DNA of 64,000 bases from Kocuria varians (lineage in GTDB: Bacteria > Actinomycetota > Actinomycetes > Actinomycetales > Micrococcaceae). The stretch covers positions 19,732-83,731 of the forward strand of contig NZ_BJNW01000015.1 of NCBI RefSeq assembly GCF_006539885.1, written 5' to 3'. The position numbers and the translations under genes are program-made. Shown here in pieces: positions 63,893 through 64,000 of the stretch (position 1 is its first letter; each line of letters opens with the position of its first letter). Below the pieces are notes generated by a model. That model did not search any database. It was not told the DNA's origin and was given only the letters and a program-made list of their open reading frames with translations.

Positions 63893-64000
63893 GTACGAGC
63901 TGCTTCAGACGGGCAACGGCCCGGCAAAGCAGCCACAAGCAGGACCGGGCCCAGACCGGTCGCTCAACCAAACGGATGCGGGCTTTCCGACACCCGGTCG

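Larger units (their letters stand above)
63706..64000 (+). other. Gene-free, promoter-bearing region, probably upstream of an rRNA operon
   Basis: No open frame of note lies in these 295 bases; with the tyrS 3' flank, 379 bases lack a gene. It holds two promoter-like units (63787-63816 and 63863-63892), a CGTCGCGACG palindrome (63727-63736) and a long untranslated stretch to the window end. Position after tyrS and tandem promoters suggest an rrn leader, but no 16S sequence has started by base 64000. Confidence 0.5.

Overview
The window is about 64 kb of very GC-rich, gene-dense bacterial chromosome. Codon use, the many GTG starts, the 4-nt ATGA/GTGA overlaps, the TCGAA(N6)TTCGA-type SOS boxes and the gene neighbourhoods (dapB-dapA-rnj-ftsK-pgsA-cinA-clgR-DUF3046-recA-recX-miaB-miaA-dapF-hflX; lexA divergent from a LysM gene; argCJBDFR; argH next to an AAG-type glycosylase; tyrS) point to an actinobacterium of the Micrococcaceae, probably Kocuria or a close relative. 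The genus is an inference from synteny. Nothing in the window looks like a prophage, IS element, CRISPR array or genomic island. It is essentially core genome, so the interest lies mainly in regulatory DNA and a few odd proteins.

Layout. 1-5.3 kb: end of infB, then rbfA, truB, two small membrane-protein genes and ribF. 5.3-7.5 kb (minus strand): aldo/keto reductase, then a coupled luxS-mtnN (pfs) pair for S-ribosylhomocysteine recycling and AI-2. 7.7-20.2 kb: rpsO, pnp, an M16 peptidase, dapB, a membrane protein, dapA, rnj, ftsK, pgsA and cinA/pncC. 20.3-27 kb: clgR, DUF3046, recA, recX, miaB, miaA, dapF. 27-33.1 kb: RsmC-like methyltransferase, hflX, DinG-like helicase, lexA and a divergent SOS-controlled LysM protein. 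33.3-38.4 kb: hisC-hisB-hisH-small membrane protein-hisA/priA-sseB, then a DUF1844 gene on the minus strand. 38.4-46.1 kb: infC-rpmI-rplT, a SpoU-type rRNA methyltransferase, NUDIX, pheS-pheT and an orphan membrane protein. 46.2-58.5 kb: quinone oxidoreductase, argCJBDFR, ankyrin protein, acyl-CoA ligase, argG, argH. 58.5-64 kb: AAG glycosylase, apt, HelD/HelR-like helicase, tyrS with a strong terminator, and a promoter-rich, gene-free end that looks like the upstream region of an rRNA operon.

How it works together. Translation and RNA metabolism genes (infB, rbfA, truB, rpsO, pnp, rnj, infC, rpmI, rplT, pheST, tyrS, miaAB) share the region with lysine/cell-wall biosynthesis (dapA/B/F), histidine and arginine biosynthesis, and an SOS module (recA, lexA, LysM protein) carrying three recognisable LexA boxes. 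The two arginine loci carry the same tandem ArgR-type operator at identical spacing, and ArgR is encoded in the first. infC starts at the rare codon ATT behind a leader that ends in a canonical terminator, so it probably has both autoregulation and attenuation. A recurring TANNNT(N6)RTG arrangement at ftsK, miaB, hisC, DUF1844, argC and apt, with N7 variants at dapA and tyrS, suggests that many of these genes are transcribed as leaderless mRNAs.
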